Positions 1 through 8,848 of a DNA stretch of 64,000 nt are shown here, piece by piece. Position 1 is the first letter of the stretch; the number at the start of each line of letters is the position of its first letter. The stretch comes from Paracoccaceae bacterium. Its GTDB lineage: Bacteria > Pseudomonadota > Alphaproteobacteria > Rhodobacterales > Rhodobacteraceae. The stretch covers positions 54,256 to 118,255 of the forward strand of contig JADHOV010000003.1 in NCBI GenBank assembly GCA_016778765.1, read 5' to 3'. The translations under genes and the position numbers were made by a program. The notes under the pieces were generated by a model that was not told where the DNA came from, did no database searches, and saw only the letters and a list, made by a program, of their open reading frames with translations.

Positions 1-254
1 AATGGACGTTAACGGCAGCGCGTCTGCGCGATTTACAAAACCTGCAAAGCGAAATTTTAGCGCAAGCCAGTGCTTTGGTGGCATCGGGTGGTTTGCTGCT
101 TTATGCGACATGTTCCGTATTAAAACGCGAAAACAGCCATCAAATTGATTGTTTTATAGCAGAGAATCCGTCTTGGTCTTGCCGGGATTCGAAGCAATTT
201 CTTCCGTCAAATCATGGCGATGGTTTCTATTACGCCGTATTAAAGAAAGATTGA
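1..254 (+). CDS. rsmB: 16S rRNA (cytosine-C5)-methyltransferase RsmB, C-terminal fragment
   Basis: Only the last 83 codons are in the window; the gene enters from the left edge in the frame that starts at base 3 and stops with TGA at 252-254. The segment carries LLYATCSVLKREN, which matches the TCS motif with the catalytic cysteine of the RsmB/NOL1/NOP2/Sun rRNA m5C methyltransferases, followed by the usual QIDCFIAENP stretch and a short C-terminus ending near GDGFYYAVLKK. By family, the enzyme methylates a cytosine of 16S rRNA using S-adenosylmethionine. The N-terminal NusB-like part cannot be seen, so a related Sun-family paralogue is not excluded. Confidence 0.8.
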   Translation, partial: WTLTAARLRDLQNLQSEILAQASALVASGGLLLYATCSVLKRENSHQIDCFIAENPSWSCRDSKQFLPSNHGDGFYYAVLKKD

Positions 255-750
255 TTTGTACGCAGTGCCAGATCTCGGCTATGGTCTTTACATAAATTAA
301 AGATATTTCTGCCATCTTAAAATATGGCGTCACCGGTATTTTTATCGCCCAGTTGGTATTTTGGGGCAAAAATGTATGAGCTGACATTTGCGCTATTCGT
401 GCCGTCCTATGGTGCGCAAGACAGAACCCGCCCCGCTCAGGGAGGGTGGGATATGCGCCCGCCTCTATTCAGGGTCCGCCTCTGCGAATCTTCGGCCTTT
501 TGGGTAAGCTTGGCCTCTTTTTTTGCTGCGTTAAAAAGCCTCCATCCAGGCAAGCCGCAAATCGACAGTCGCATCCCATGTTTGAACGCGCGCAACCCAT
601 GGGGCCAAAGTTGTCCGACAGCAGATTTTACCAGGCCTCATAGTTGCTTTGAGCATCGGCATGAAACGGGCTTTGTGGTTCTGATTTTGCACGCTGCAAT
701 GCGAGGGTGGCAAAACCAATTTCATTTTCAGGATGTAAGCGATTTTTAAA
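255..750. other. Gene-free interval between rsmB and the CckA-like kinase
   Basis: About 500 bases without a gene I can support. Several open frames cross it, one of about 140 codons from 324, but none has a Shine-Dalgarno sequence or recognisable protein character, and none continues in frame into the kinase: TAA at 736-738 closes that frame just before the ATG. I see no convincing terminator, riboswitch or tRNA. It is the place where the missing membrane-anchor region of the downstream kinase would be expected. Confidence 0.5.
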
Positions 751-2616
751 ATGTCTTGGCATAAGATTACGGATTTTTTTATTTGGCTTGGCAGAAAATT
801 TAAGGCCGAGCATTTTGCGTCGACTTCCACGCCCTCGGCCAGCAGCTTTCATTCTTGCCACTGCCACCTGATCGGTGCTTGTCTTCCCTTTTTTCGTCTT
901 GGTGAAAACGGGCAGGTGCTTTTTGGCAATCCTGTAGCAACCAGACTTTTGAAACAGGCTCACAGCCAAAAAGAAATTACACAGGCTTTAAAGCGCGCGC
1001 CTCTCCTGCCGGAGACGCTGAAATTAAATGGCTGCTCTGGTACCTTTCGCTTTTTGCAAAACCGTTTGGAGGCTGGAGAGTATGAAGTGTTTTTGGTGCC
1101 AAATTGGAGCAAAGAGGAGATCGCACCGACCCCTCACGATGATTTTGAACGGGTTCCCGTTCCGATGGCAGAATTATCGCCTCAGGGCGTGATTATTCGT
1201 GCCAATTCTCAAGCCTCGAAGCTCTTGGGGCTGCGGGCCGATGAAACACCCGCGATTGAAGAGGTGATGGAGGGGCTGGGGCGGGCCTTGGCGGATTGGC
1301 TGCGCGATGCCACCTTGGGCCGAGGTTTGAAGCAACCCGAGTTTCTGCGCCTCTCGCGACCTGAGCGCGAAATCTTTGTGCAAGTGTCGTTGTATAAAGA
1401 CATGTCCAACCGGCGCTCGAATTTGACTGCTGTGTTCACCGATGCAACCGAACTCAAATCGTTGGAGGCGCAATTTGTTCAAAGTCAAAAAATGCAAGCA
1501 ATTGGTCAATTGGCTGGTGGCGTGGCGCATGATTTTAACAATTTATTAACCGCGATCACTGGGCATTGCGATTTGCTGCTCTTGCGCCACAAAAAATCGG
1601 ATCAGGATTACGATGATTTGTTACAAATCAATCAAAACGCCAATCGCGCTGCGGCGCTTGTTTCACAGCTATTGGCGTTTTCCCGCAAGCAAACCTTGCG
1701 GCCGCAAAACCTTGAAATTCGGGAAACGTTGTCTGATCTTACGCATTTGTTAGACCGGCTTGTTGGAGAGAAAGTGCAGTTACGGTTGAAATATGATCCT
1801 GTGAAACGCGCTGTGCGGGCCGATAAACGGCAGTTAGAACAGGTTGTTATGAACCTTGTTGTGAATGCGCGGGATTCAATGCCAGGGGGTGGTGAAATAT
1901 TTATTTCAACCGCTGGTACAGAGATTTGCGAACCCATGCTCCGTGATCGTGTGGCGGTTCCCAAGGGCGCTTATGTGAGCATTTCCATTCAAGACAAAGG
2001 CTGTGGGATTGCTTCTGATAAATTACAAAAAATTTTTGAACCGTTCTACACCACCAAACGCACCGGCGAAGGCACCGGTTTGGGTCTGTCGACCGTCTAT
2101 GGAATTGTTAAGCAAACGGGCGGCTATATTTTTGTGGATAGCAGCGTTGGTCAGGGCACTATCTTCACCTTACTTTTGCCAGCCAGTGATTTGCCATCTC
2201 AAAAAGCTGCCTCCCCGCCTTCGGATATCAAATTGGTTGCAAATAGGCCGGAGGGCGGCACCGTTTTATTGGTGGAGGATGAAGCAACTGTGCGGACGTT
2301 TGCGGCCCGAGCCCTGCGTTTATGCGGATATTCCGTTTTGGTGGCTGAATCGGGCGAAAAGGCCTTAGAAATCGCCCAAAACCCAAATGTTAAATTAGAT
2401 CTATTTGTCACTGATGTCGTGATGCCGGGGCGTGGCGGGCCCAGTTGGGTGCGCGAGGCTTTGCAAACCCGCCCTCATATACGAATTATTTTCATGTCAG
2501 GATATGCAGAAGATAAGTTGACGGCCGATCAGTCATCTGTGCCAAATTCAATTTTTCTAGCAAAGCCATTTTCTTTGACTCAATTGGCCTCTGCAGTTGA
2601 ATCGCAAATGCCGTGA
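751..2616 (+). CDS. cckA: Hybrid histidine kinase, CckA-like, without transmembrane anchor
   Basis: CckA is the hybrid kinase/phosphatase that feeds the CckA-ChpT-CtrA phosphorelay. This 621-residue protein has two PAS-like regions (about 40-120 and 130-230), a HisKA domain with GQLAGGVAHDFNNLLTAI (phospho-accepting His about 260), an HATPase_c domain (VVMNLVVNARDSMPGGG; later GEGTGLGLSTVYGI) and a C-terminal receiver (about 505-620) with phospho-Asp about 555 in FVTDVVMPG. The H-box region is typical of CckA, and recA-alaS downstream is the usual Roseobacter context. The N-terminal 40 residues contain no two-helix membrane anchor, unlike characterised CckA proteins, and an in-frame stop 13 bases before the ATG prevents extension. 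The ribosome binding site is poor, so the start is uncertain. Confidence 0.85.
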   Translation: MSWHKITDFFIWLGRKFKAEHFASTSTPSASSFHSCHCHLIGACLPFFRLGENGQVLFGNPVATRLLKQAHSQKEITQALKRAPLLPETLKLNGCSGTFRFLQNRLEAGEYEVFLVPNWSKEEIAPTPHDDFERVPVPMAELSPQGVIIRANSQASKLLGLRADETPAIEEVMEGLGRALADWLRDATLGRGLKQPEFLRLSRPEREIFVQVSLYKDMSNRRSNLTAVFTDATELKSLEAQFVQSQKMQAIGQLAGGVAHDFNNLLTAITGHCDLLLLRHKKSDQDYDDLLQINQNANRAAALVSQLLAFSRKQTLRPQNLEIRETLSDLTHLLDRLVGEKVQLRLKYDPVKRAVRADKRQLEQVVMNLVVNARDSMPGGGEIFISTAGTEICEPMLRDRVAVPKGAYVSISIQDKGCGIASDKLQKIFEPFYTTKRTGEGTGLGLSTVYGIVKQTGGYIFVDSSVGQGTIFTLLLPASDLPSQKAASPPSDIKLVANRPEGGTVLLVEDEATVRTFAARALRLCGYSVLVAESGEKALEIAQNPNVKLDLFVTDVVMPGRGGPSWVREALQTRPHIRIIFMSGYAEDKLTADQSSVPNSIFLAKPFSLTQLASAVESQMP

Positions 2617-2770
2617 TTTGCCCACAACCGGCCTGCGCCCTTTGCAAATGCTTATTGTTTTGCCCAAATTCTTGGTTGGCCGACAAATGGCTGCGATGCG
2701 GGCAGGCCTGTTTAGAGCCTTAAATTTTGGCTAAAAACGCCGAAAACGTCAACAGTTTTTGATAAAATAT

Positions 2771-2790
2771 AAAGGGTTGATTAACCCTTT
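2771..2790 (+). repeat. Hairpin between the cckA-like gene and recA
   Basis: Perfect 8-base arms AAAGGGTT (2771-2778) and AACCCTTT (2783-2790) with loop GATT. No T-run follows on the plus strand, so it is either a weak terminator for the kinase gene or part of the recA regulatory region. Confidence 0.45.
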
Positions 2791-2845
2791 TGAGAGATCC
2801 TCGATAAGAAAACTGTTGAAATGTTCTTTTTTTACCCCCATATAG

Positions 2846-2860
2846 GAACATGAGCAGAAC
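2846..2860 (+). promoter_or_regulatory. LexA SOS box upstream of recA
   Basis: GAAC at 2846-2849 and GAAC at 2857-2860 are separated by exactly seven bases, a perfect match to the alphaproteobacterial LexA operator GAAC-N7-GAAC. It lies 58 bases before the chosen recA start. A possible promoter sits against it: TTGAAA near 2816 and a TATA-containing stretch near 2840, though the spacing is not ideal. The rest of the 300-base interval from 2617 holds only the hairpin at 2771-2790 and AT-rich sequence. Confidence 0.85.
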
Positions 2861-2918
2861 AAAGCAGTGATTGCCGTGGGGCCTTGGCTGTGAAATAACC
2901 GGAAAAGGCGTAACCGAT

Positions 2919-4007
2919 ATGGTAGATTTACTTTCCATGACCAATAAAAAAAATGACGATAAACAAAAAGCATTAGACAGCGCATTAAGTCAAATTGAGC
3001 GTCAATTTGGCAAAGGCTCGATCATGAAGTTGGGCGGCGAAAACGCGATACAAGAGATTGAAAGCACCTCAACCGGCTCGCTTGGGTTGGATATTGGTCT
3101 TGGTATTGGGGGCTTGCCCAAAGGCCGGATCATTGAGATTTATGGCCCTGAAAGCTCGGGTAAAACCACGTTAACCTTGCATTGCGTTGCAGAAGAACAG
3201 AAAAAAGGCGGGGTTTGTGCCTTTGTCGATGCCGAACACGCGTTGGATCCGCAATATGCGAAAAAGCTTGGCGTTGATCTTGATGAATTGTTGATCAGCC
3301 AGCCCGATACGGGCGAGCAAGCGTTGGAAATCACCGATACGCTGGTGCGCTCTGGGGCGGTGAATATGGTTGTGGTTGATTCTGTGGCGGCTTTAACGCC
3401 CAAGTCAGAATTAGAGGGCGATATGGGTGATAGCAGCGTTGGTGTTCAAGCGCGTTTGATGAGCCAAGCGATGCGCAAATTAACGGGATCCATCAGCCGC
3501 AGCAATTGCATGGTTATTTTTATCAACCAAATTCGGATGAAAATCGGTGTGATGTTTGGCAGCCCCGAAACCACCACGGGCGGCAATGCGTTAAAATTTT
3601 ACAGCTCAGTGCGGCTTGATATTCGCCGTATTGGCGCGATCAAAGACCGTGATGAAGTTGTTGGAAATGCCACGCGGGTAAAAGTCGTTAAAAATAAGGT
3701 TGCGCCTCCGTTTAAACAAGTTGAATTTGATATTATATACGGCGAAGGCATCTCCAAGAATGGGGAATTGCTTGATTTGGGCGTGAAAGCTGGAATCGTT
3801 GATAAATCCGGGTCTTGGTATAGTTTCGGGGATGAGCGTATCGGCCAAGGTCGCGAAAATGCAAAAGTGTTTTTATCAGAAAACAAGGCAATAGCGCTTG
3901 AGATTGAAGATAAAATTCGCGCTGCGCATGGGCTTGATTTTGATTTAGAGAAAAAATTAGCTGATAATTTACTCAGCGATGGTGGAGACAGCGTGTTAGA
4001 GGGCTAA
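2919..4007 (+). CDS. recA: Recombinase RecA
   Basis: RecA forms ATP-dependent filaments on single-stranded DNA, catalyses strand exchange, and stimulates LexA self-cleavage. The 362-residue product has the RecA N-terminus ([24 protein letters not shown]), Walker A GPESSGKT (about 76-83), a Walker B-like hydrophobic strand [12 protein letters not shown], and the loop region [20 protein letters not shown]. The frame is open further upstream, but ATG 2919 is chosen because GGAAAAGG lies 10 bases before it and the resulting N-terminus [11 protein letters not shown] suits Roseobacter RecA. The SOS box at 2846-2860 indicates LexA repression, and a strong terminator follows at 4035. Identification is secure. 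Confidence 0.98.
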   Translation: MVDLLSMTNKKNDDKQKALDSALSQIERQFGKGSIMKLGGENAIQEIESTSTGSLGLDIGLGIGGLPKGRIIEIYGPESSGKTTLTLHCVAEEQKKGGVCAFVDAEHALDPQYAKKLGVDLDELLISQPDTGEQALEITDTLVRSGAVNMVVVDSVAALTPKSELEGDMGDSSVGVQARLMSQAMRKLTGSISRSNCMVIFINQIRMKIGVMFGSPETTTGGNALKFYSSVRLDIRRIGAIKDRDEVVGNATRVKVVKNKVAPPFKQVEFDIIYGEGISKNGELLDLGVKAGIVDKSGSWYSFGDERIGQGRENAKVFLSENKAIALEIEDKIRAAHGLDFDLEKKLADNLLSDGGDSVLEG

Positions 4008-4034
4008 GGCCCAATTAGGACAAAGGGTAAGTTA

Positions 4035-4066
4035 GGCTGCTGGCGCGCGCCAGCGGCCTTTTTTAT
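4035..4066 (+). terminator. Rho-independent terminator of recA
   Basis: GGCTGCTGGCGC (4035-4046) pairs with GCGCCAGCGGCC (4047-4058) through 11 Watson-Crick pairs and one wobble; the innermost bases form the loop. TTTTTTATTT follows. It lies 28 bases after the recA stop codon. Confidence 0.92.
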
Positions 4067-4164
4067 TTGGAATATACCCCTGCTAGCAACGCAGGACCGG
4101 TGGACAAAATCTGGACAAAGAGCTAGAGGGGGCGGCAGAGAATGCGCAATGAAAAGGGCAGCTT

Positions 4165-6828
4165 ATGGCCACGATGAATGATATCCGCAGTACGTTTTTG
4201 AATTACTTTGCCAGAAATGATCATACGGTTGTGGCCTCCAGCCCGTTGGTGCCGCGCAATGACCCGACATTGATGTTCGCAAATTCCGGCATGGTGCAGT
4301 TCAAAAACCTATTTACCGGGGTTGAAAAGCGCGATTACCAGAGGGCAACGACCTCGCAGAAATGCGTGCGCGCCGGGGGCAAACACAACGATCTTGATAA
4401 TGTGGGTTACACCGCCCGCCATCATACATTTTTTGAGATGCTGGGTAATTTTAGCTTTGGCGATTATTTTAAAACTGAGGCGATCCCCTTCGCCTGGGAA
4501 CTGTTAACCAAAGAGTTTGGTATCGATAAATCGAAGCTGCTGGTCACGGTTTATCACACCGATGACGAGGCTGCCGTAATTTGGAAGAAAGTTGCGGGTT
4601 TAAGCGATGATAGGATCATCCGAATTGCCACGAATGATAATTTTTGGATGATGGGTCCTACGGGCCCTTGCGGTCCGTGCACTGAGATTTTTTACGATCA
4701 TGGCGATCATATCTGGGGAGGACCTCCGGGCAGCCCCGAAGAAGACGGTGACCGCTTTATCGAGATCTGGAACTTGGTCTTCATGCAGAATGAACAATTC
4801 GAAGATGGATCGATGACGGCGCTGGATCAACAATCGATTGATACCGGGATGGGGCTTGAGCGGATTGCGGCGCTGCTGCAAGGCAAGCATGATAATTATG
4901 ATACGGATCTGATGCGCGCGCTGATCGAAGCCAGCGCTGATGCATCGAGCAATGATCCCGATGGGCCGGGGAAAACCCATCACAGAGTCATTGCGGATCA
5001 TTTACGCTCGACTTCCTTTCTGATGGCTGATGGCGTTATGCCCTCGAATGATGGGCGCGGCTATGTTTTGCGCCGTATTATGCGCCGCGCGATGCGACAT
5101 GTGCATCTTCTGGGGGTGAAAGACCCCATGATGCATCGTTTGGTTCCGGCGCTGGTCTCGCAAATGGGTGCCGCCTATCCTGAATTGGTGCAGGCTCAAG
5201 CGTTGATACAAGAAACCTTGCAGTTAGAAGAAACCCGCTTCCGGCAAACCTTAGAGCGCGGCTTGAAGCTGCTAGATGATGAGCTTGCAGGTTTGCCGCA
5301 GGCGGCTGAATTGCCTGGCCAAGCAGCGTTTAAACTCTATGATACCTATGGTTTTCCGCTTGATTTAACCCAAGATGCTTTGCGCGAAAAAGGCAGAAGC
5401 GTTGATTTGCCGGGGTTTGAGGCCGCTATGGCCGATCAAAAGGCAAAAGCGCGCGCCGCCTGGTCGGGCACTGGCGAGGCTGCAGATTCAAGCCTTTGGT
5501 TCGATATTGCTGAGCAACATGGCAGCACCGATTTTCTAGGGTATGATACTGAAATCGCTGAGGCGCAAATTTTGAACCTTGTGCGCGATGGTAAAAATCT
5601 TGCACACGTAGAAGCCGGTGAAAGCGCTTTTGTCGTGTTAAATCAATCGCCGTTTTACGCCGAAAGCGGTGGTCAAGTGGGTGATCAGGGTGTGCTAAGC
5701 TGTGAAACGGGCAGCGCAAGGATCACCGATACCAAGAAAGTGGCGGGCGTTTTTCTGCATTATGCAGAAATCACCAGCGGGCATTTGCAACCCGGGATTG
5801 GCTGCTCAGTGGCAGTGGATCACCATCGGCGCAGTGCGATCCGCGCAAACCATTCCGCCACGCATTTGCTACATGAGGCGTTGCGCGGCCATTTGGGGGC
5901 GCATGTTGCACAGCGCGGGTCGCTGAATGCCGCAGATCGGCTGCGGTTTGATTTCAGCCAGGCTAAGGCGTTAACGGCGCAAGAGTTGCAACTTGTCGAA
6001 ACAGAAGTGAATGCCTATATCCGCCAAAATAGCATGGTGACCACCCGCATCATGACACCCGATGATGCCCGTGCCATCGGTGCACAAGCGCTGTTTGGAG
6101 AAAAATATGGCGATGAGGTGCGCGTTGTCTCTATGGGTCAGGCCGAAGAGTCTGGCAAAGGCATGGATCAAACGACCTATTCTTTAGAGCTTTGCGGTGG
6201 CACGCATGTTGCGCAAACCGGTGACATTGGCGGGTTTGTGATTTTATCCGATAGCGCCAGCAGCGCCGGCGTGCGCCGCGTTGAGGCGCTGACAGGGGCC
6301 GCGGCATCCGCGCATCTTGCGCAGCAAAGCGCGGTTGTTTCAGGGCTGGCAAGCGCGTTGAAAGCCCCGATGCCAGATTTAGAGCGCCGCGTGGCGGCTT
6401 TGCTGGATGAGCGCAAAACGCTTGCAAATGAAGTGGCACAATTGCGCCGCGAACTGGCCTTGGCGGGGGGCGCGGGTCAAGGGGATGCGCCGCAGGCCAA
6501 AGAGGTCAATGGGGTTGCGTTTTTAGGGCAAGTTGTCAGCGGCGTTTCGGGCAAAGACCTGCCGGCTCTGATTGACAGCCACAAGGCGTCAATCGGATCG
6601 GTTGCGGTGCTTCTGATCGCGGATCTAGGCGGGAAAGTAGCGGTCTGCGCGGGCGTTTCAAGCGATTTGCTCGATCGCATCTCGGCGGTTGATATGGTCA
6701 AGGCCGCGGTACCGCTTTTGGGCGGCAAAGGCGGCGGTGGTCGCCCCGATATGGCGCAAGGCGGTGGCAGCGATATCAGCAATGCCGCGCAGGCGGTTAA
6801 GGCGGTTGAAGCCTTATTACAGGCTTAA
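4165..6828 (+). CDS. alaS: Alanine-tRNA ligase
   Basis: Charges tRNA(Ala) with alanine and hydrolyses mischarged Ser- or Gly-tRNA(Ala). At 887 residues it has the normal full length: an N-terminal class II catalytic domain ([36 protein letters not shown]), an editing domain with HSATH (His about 563 and 567) and CGGTH (Cys about 677), and a C-terminal DHHA1-type region rich in glycine ([19 protein letters not shown]). Start ATG 4165 gives [14 protein letters not shown] 4174 is an alternative. It stands alone after the recA terminator and converges on typA across a shared terminator. Confidence 0.98.
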   Translation: MATMNDIRSTFLNYFARNDHTVVASSPLVPRNDPTLMFANSGMVQFKNLFTGVEKRDYQRATTSQKCVRAGGKHNDLDNVGYTARHHTFFEMLGNFSFGDYFKTEAIPFAWELLTKEFGIDKSKLLVTVYHTDDEAAVIWKKVAGLSDDRIIRIATNDNFWMMGPTGPCGPCTEIFYDHGDHIWGGPPGSPEEDGDRFIEIWNLVFMQNEQFEDGSMTALDQQSIDTGMGLERIAALLQGKHDNYDTDLMRALIEASADASSNDPDGPGKTHHRVIADHLRSTSFLMADGVMPSNDGRGYVLRRIMRRAMRHVHLLGVKDPMMHRLVPALVSQMGAAYPELVQAQALIQETLQLEETRFRQTLERGLKLLDDELAGLPQAAELPGQAAFKLYDTYGFPLDLTQDALREKGRSVDLPGFEAAMADQKAKARAAWSGTGEAADSSLWFDIAEQHGSTDFLGYDTEIAEAQILNLVRDGKNLAHVEAGESAFVVLNQSPFYAESGGQVGDQGVLSCETGSARITDTKKVAGVFLHYAEITSGHLQPGIGCSVAVDHHRRSAIRANHSATHLLHEALRGHLGAHVAQRGSLNAADRLRFDFSQAKALTAQELQLVETEVNAYIRQNSMVTTRIMTPDDARAIGAQALFGEKYGDEVRVVSMGQAEESGKGMDQTTYSLELCGGTHVAQTGDIGGFVILSDSASSAGVRRVEALTGAAASAHLAQQSAVVSGLASALKAPMPDLERRVAALLDERKTLANEVAQLRRELALAGGAGQGDAPQAKEVNGVAFLGQVVSGVSGKDLPALIDSHKASIGSVAVLLIADLGGKVAVCAGVSSDLLDRISAVDMVKAAVPLLGGKGGGGRPDMAQGGGSDISNAAQAVKAVEALLQA

Positions 6829-6852
6829 CGGCGGCGCAGAGGCCTAACGATA

Positions 6853-6880
6853 AAAGGCGTGCATTGCACGCCCTTTCATT
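6853..6880. terminator. Bidirectional terminator between alaS and typA
   Basis: GGCGTGC (6856-6862) and GCACGCC (6866-6872) form a stem with a three-base loop, flanked by AAA on the left and TTT on the right. The T-rich sequence to the right serves alaS and the A-run on the left serves typA on the minus strand. The typA stop codon lies at its right edge. Confidence 0.85.
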
Positions 6881-8700
6881 TATTTTGTTTTTGATATCCG
6901 TTTGCGCTCATGCGGATCTAGATGCCGTTTGCGCAGGCGGATTGACTGGGGTGTCACCTCGACCAACTCATCATCATCAATATAGGCAATGGCCTCTTCC
7001 AACGACATTTGAATCGGCGTGGTCAGCCTGACCGCATCATCGGTTCCCGAGGCGCGGACATTGGTGAGTTTTTTGCCCTTAAGCGGGTTTACCTCAAGGT
7101 CATTATCTCGGCTATGTTCTCCGATAATCATACCCTGATAAATGGGGGCTTGCGCGCCGATAAACATACGGCCCCGCTCTTCTAGATTCCAGAGTGCATA
7201 AGCAACGGAGACGCCGTTTTCCATAGAAATCAACACACCGGCGCGGCGCCCGGGTATAGTTCCGCGAAACGGTGCCCATTCGTGGAACACCCGGTTCAAC
7301 ACGCCTGTTCCGCGGGTGTCGGTTAAGAACTCGCCATAATATCCGATCAATCCGCGCGAGGGAACATGGGCGATAATCCGCGTTTTGCCATTGCCCGTCT
7401 GGTTCATTTCCGCCAGATCGCCTTTGCGCGTGCCGGTAATTTTTTCGATCACAGTGCCGGAATATTCATCATCCACATCGATTGTTACTTCTTCGATCGG
7501 CTCAAGGCGCTCGCCGTTTTCGCCTTCGCGCATCAAAACTTGTGGGCGTGAGATTGATAATTCGAAGCCTTCGCGGCGCATATTCTCGATCAAAACACCC
7601 ATTTGTAATTCGCCGCGACCGGCGACTTCAAACGCCTCTCCCCCGGGGGTTTCACTGATTTTGATTGCAACATTGCTTTCGGCTTCTTTCAGCAAGCGCT
7701 CGCGGATCACGCGGCTTTGCACTTTCTTGCCTTCGCGTCCGGCAAGTGGGCTGTCATTGATGCCAAAGGTGACCGTGATCGTTGGCGGGTCGATGGGCTG
7801 GGCATGCAGCGGCATATCAACGGCTAAGGCGCAGAGCGTATCTGAAACCGTGGCTTTGCTCATACCGGCCAGCGAGACGATATCGCCGGCCTCGGCCAGT
7901 TCAATATCTTGTGGCGCAAGGCCGCGGAAGGCTTGTATGCGCGTAACGCGGAATTGTTCGATTTTTTGGCCCAACCGGGTCAGCGCTTGGATGGTGGCGC
8001 CAACCTTCAAGCTGCCGCTCTCTACCCGGCCGGTCAAAATGCGCCCAACAAAAGGGTCATTGCCCAATGTGGTGGCCAGCATTTGAAAATCATTGCCGAT
8101 TTGAGCGGTTTGTTTGGGCGCATATACGTGATTTACAACCAGATCAAACAGGGCTGAGAGATCTTTACGCGGCCCATCAAGCTCATGATCTGCCCAACCC
8201 GCGCGGCCAGAGGCGTACATATGCGGAAAATCAAGCTGATCATCATTGGCGCCAAGCGAGGCGAATAAATCAAAACATTCATCCAACGCACGATCGGGCT
8301 CGGCGTCGGGTTTATCCACCTTGTTGAGCACAACGATCGGGCGCAGGCCCAAAGCCAAAGCTTTGGCCGTAACGAATTTGGTTTGCGGCATTGGACCCTC
8401 TGCCGCATCGACCAGCAGAACCACACCATCGACCATGCTGAGAATTCGTTCAACTTCACCGCCAAAATCGGCGTGGCCAGGCGTGTCAACGATGTTGATC
8501 CGGGTGGTTTTCCATTCCACCGACGTGGCTTTGGCCAAAATGGTGATGCCGCGCTCGCGTTCCAGATCATTGCTGTCCATGGCGCGCTCGGCCACGGTTT
8601 GATTGGCGCGAAAAGCGCCCGATTGTTTCAGCAATTCATCCACGAGGGTGGTTTTGCCATGATCAACATGCGCGATGATCGCAATATTGCGAAGATCCAT
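6880..8700 (-). CDS. typA: Ribosome-associated translational GTPase TypA/BipA
   Basis: TypA (BipA) is an EF-G-like GTPase that binds the ribosome and supports 50S assembly and stress or cold adaptation. The 606-residue product has G1 AHVDHGKT (about 10-17), G3 [16 protein letters not shown]4 [11 protein letters not shown], an EF-Tu domain 2-like barrel, an EF-G-type domain V, and the TypA-specific C-terminal region beginning near [17 protein letters not shown]. The start [18 protein letters not shown] is the family start. Upstream on the same strand lies an MttB-family gene, from which it is separated by a 16-base inverted repeat. It is probably a single-gene unit. Confidence 0.97.
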   Translation of the reverse strand: MDLRNIAIIAHVDHGKTTLVDELLKQSGAFRANQTVAERAMDSNDLERERGITILAKATSVEWKTTRINIVDTPGHADFGGEVERILSMVDGVVLLVDAAEGPMPQTKFVTAKALALGLRPIVVLNKVDKPDAEPDRALDECFDLFASLGANDDQLDFPHMYASGRAGWADHELDGPRKDLSALFDLVVNHVYAPKQTAQIGNDFQMLATTLGNDPFVGRILTGRVESGSLKVGATIQALTRLGQKIEQFRVTRIQAFRGLAPQDIELAEAGDIVSLAGMSKATVSDTLCALAVDMPLHAQPIDPPTITVTFGINDSPLAGREGKKVQSRVIRERLLKEAESNVAIKISETPGGEAFEVAGRGELQMGVLIENMRREGFELSISRPQVLMREGENGERLEPIEEVTIDVDDEYSGTVIEKITGTRKGDLAEMNQTGNGKTRIIAHVPSRGLIGYYGEFLTDTRGTGVLNRVFHEWAPFRGTIPGRRAGVLISMENGVSVAYALWNLEERGRMFIGAQAPIYQGMIIGEHSRDNDLEVNPLKGKKLTNVRASGTDDAVRLTTPIQMSLEEAIAYIDDDELVEVTPQSIRLRKRHLDPHERKRISKTK

Positions 8701-8735
8701 ATTTGGTGCCCTTTTGTATCTTTAGTTGCGGCTCG

Positions 8736-8773
8736 CCTATCTGCTCTGGCCCCAAAAGGCCAGAGCAGATAGG
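8736..8773. repeat. Perfect 16-base inverted repeat between the mttB-like gene and typA
   Basis: CCTATCTGCTCTGGCC (8736-8751) is exactly complementary to 8758-8773 across a six-base loop, CCAAAA. No T-run follows on either strand. It could end the transcript of the mttB-like gene or be a structured element in the typA leader. Confidence 0.75.
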
Positions 8774-8848
8774 GCCAAATTGGGCGAAAAAGAGGATAAC
8801 GGCGCTGGATCAAGCCACGATTGGGATATCCCTCATATTTTAAAGGCC

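Noticed and set aside
324..749. Open frame of about 141 codons before the CckA-like gene
   Set aside because: No ribosome binding site, improbable composition, overlaps other equally open frames, and no recognisable domain.
7385..8086. Long plus-strand frame of 233 codons inside typA
   Set aside because: It is antisense to a strongly conserved gene; serine/proline-rich composition is typical of a shadow frame.
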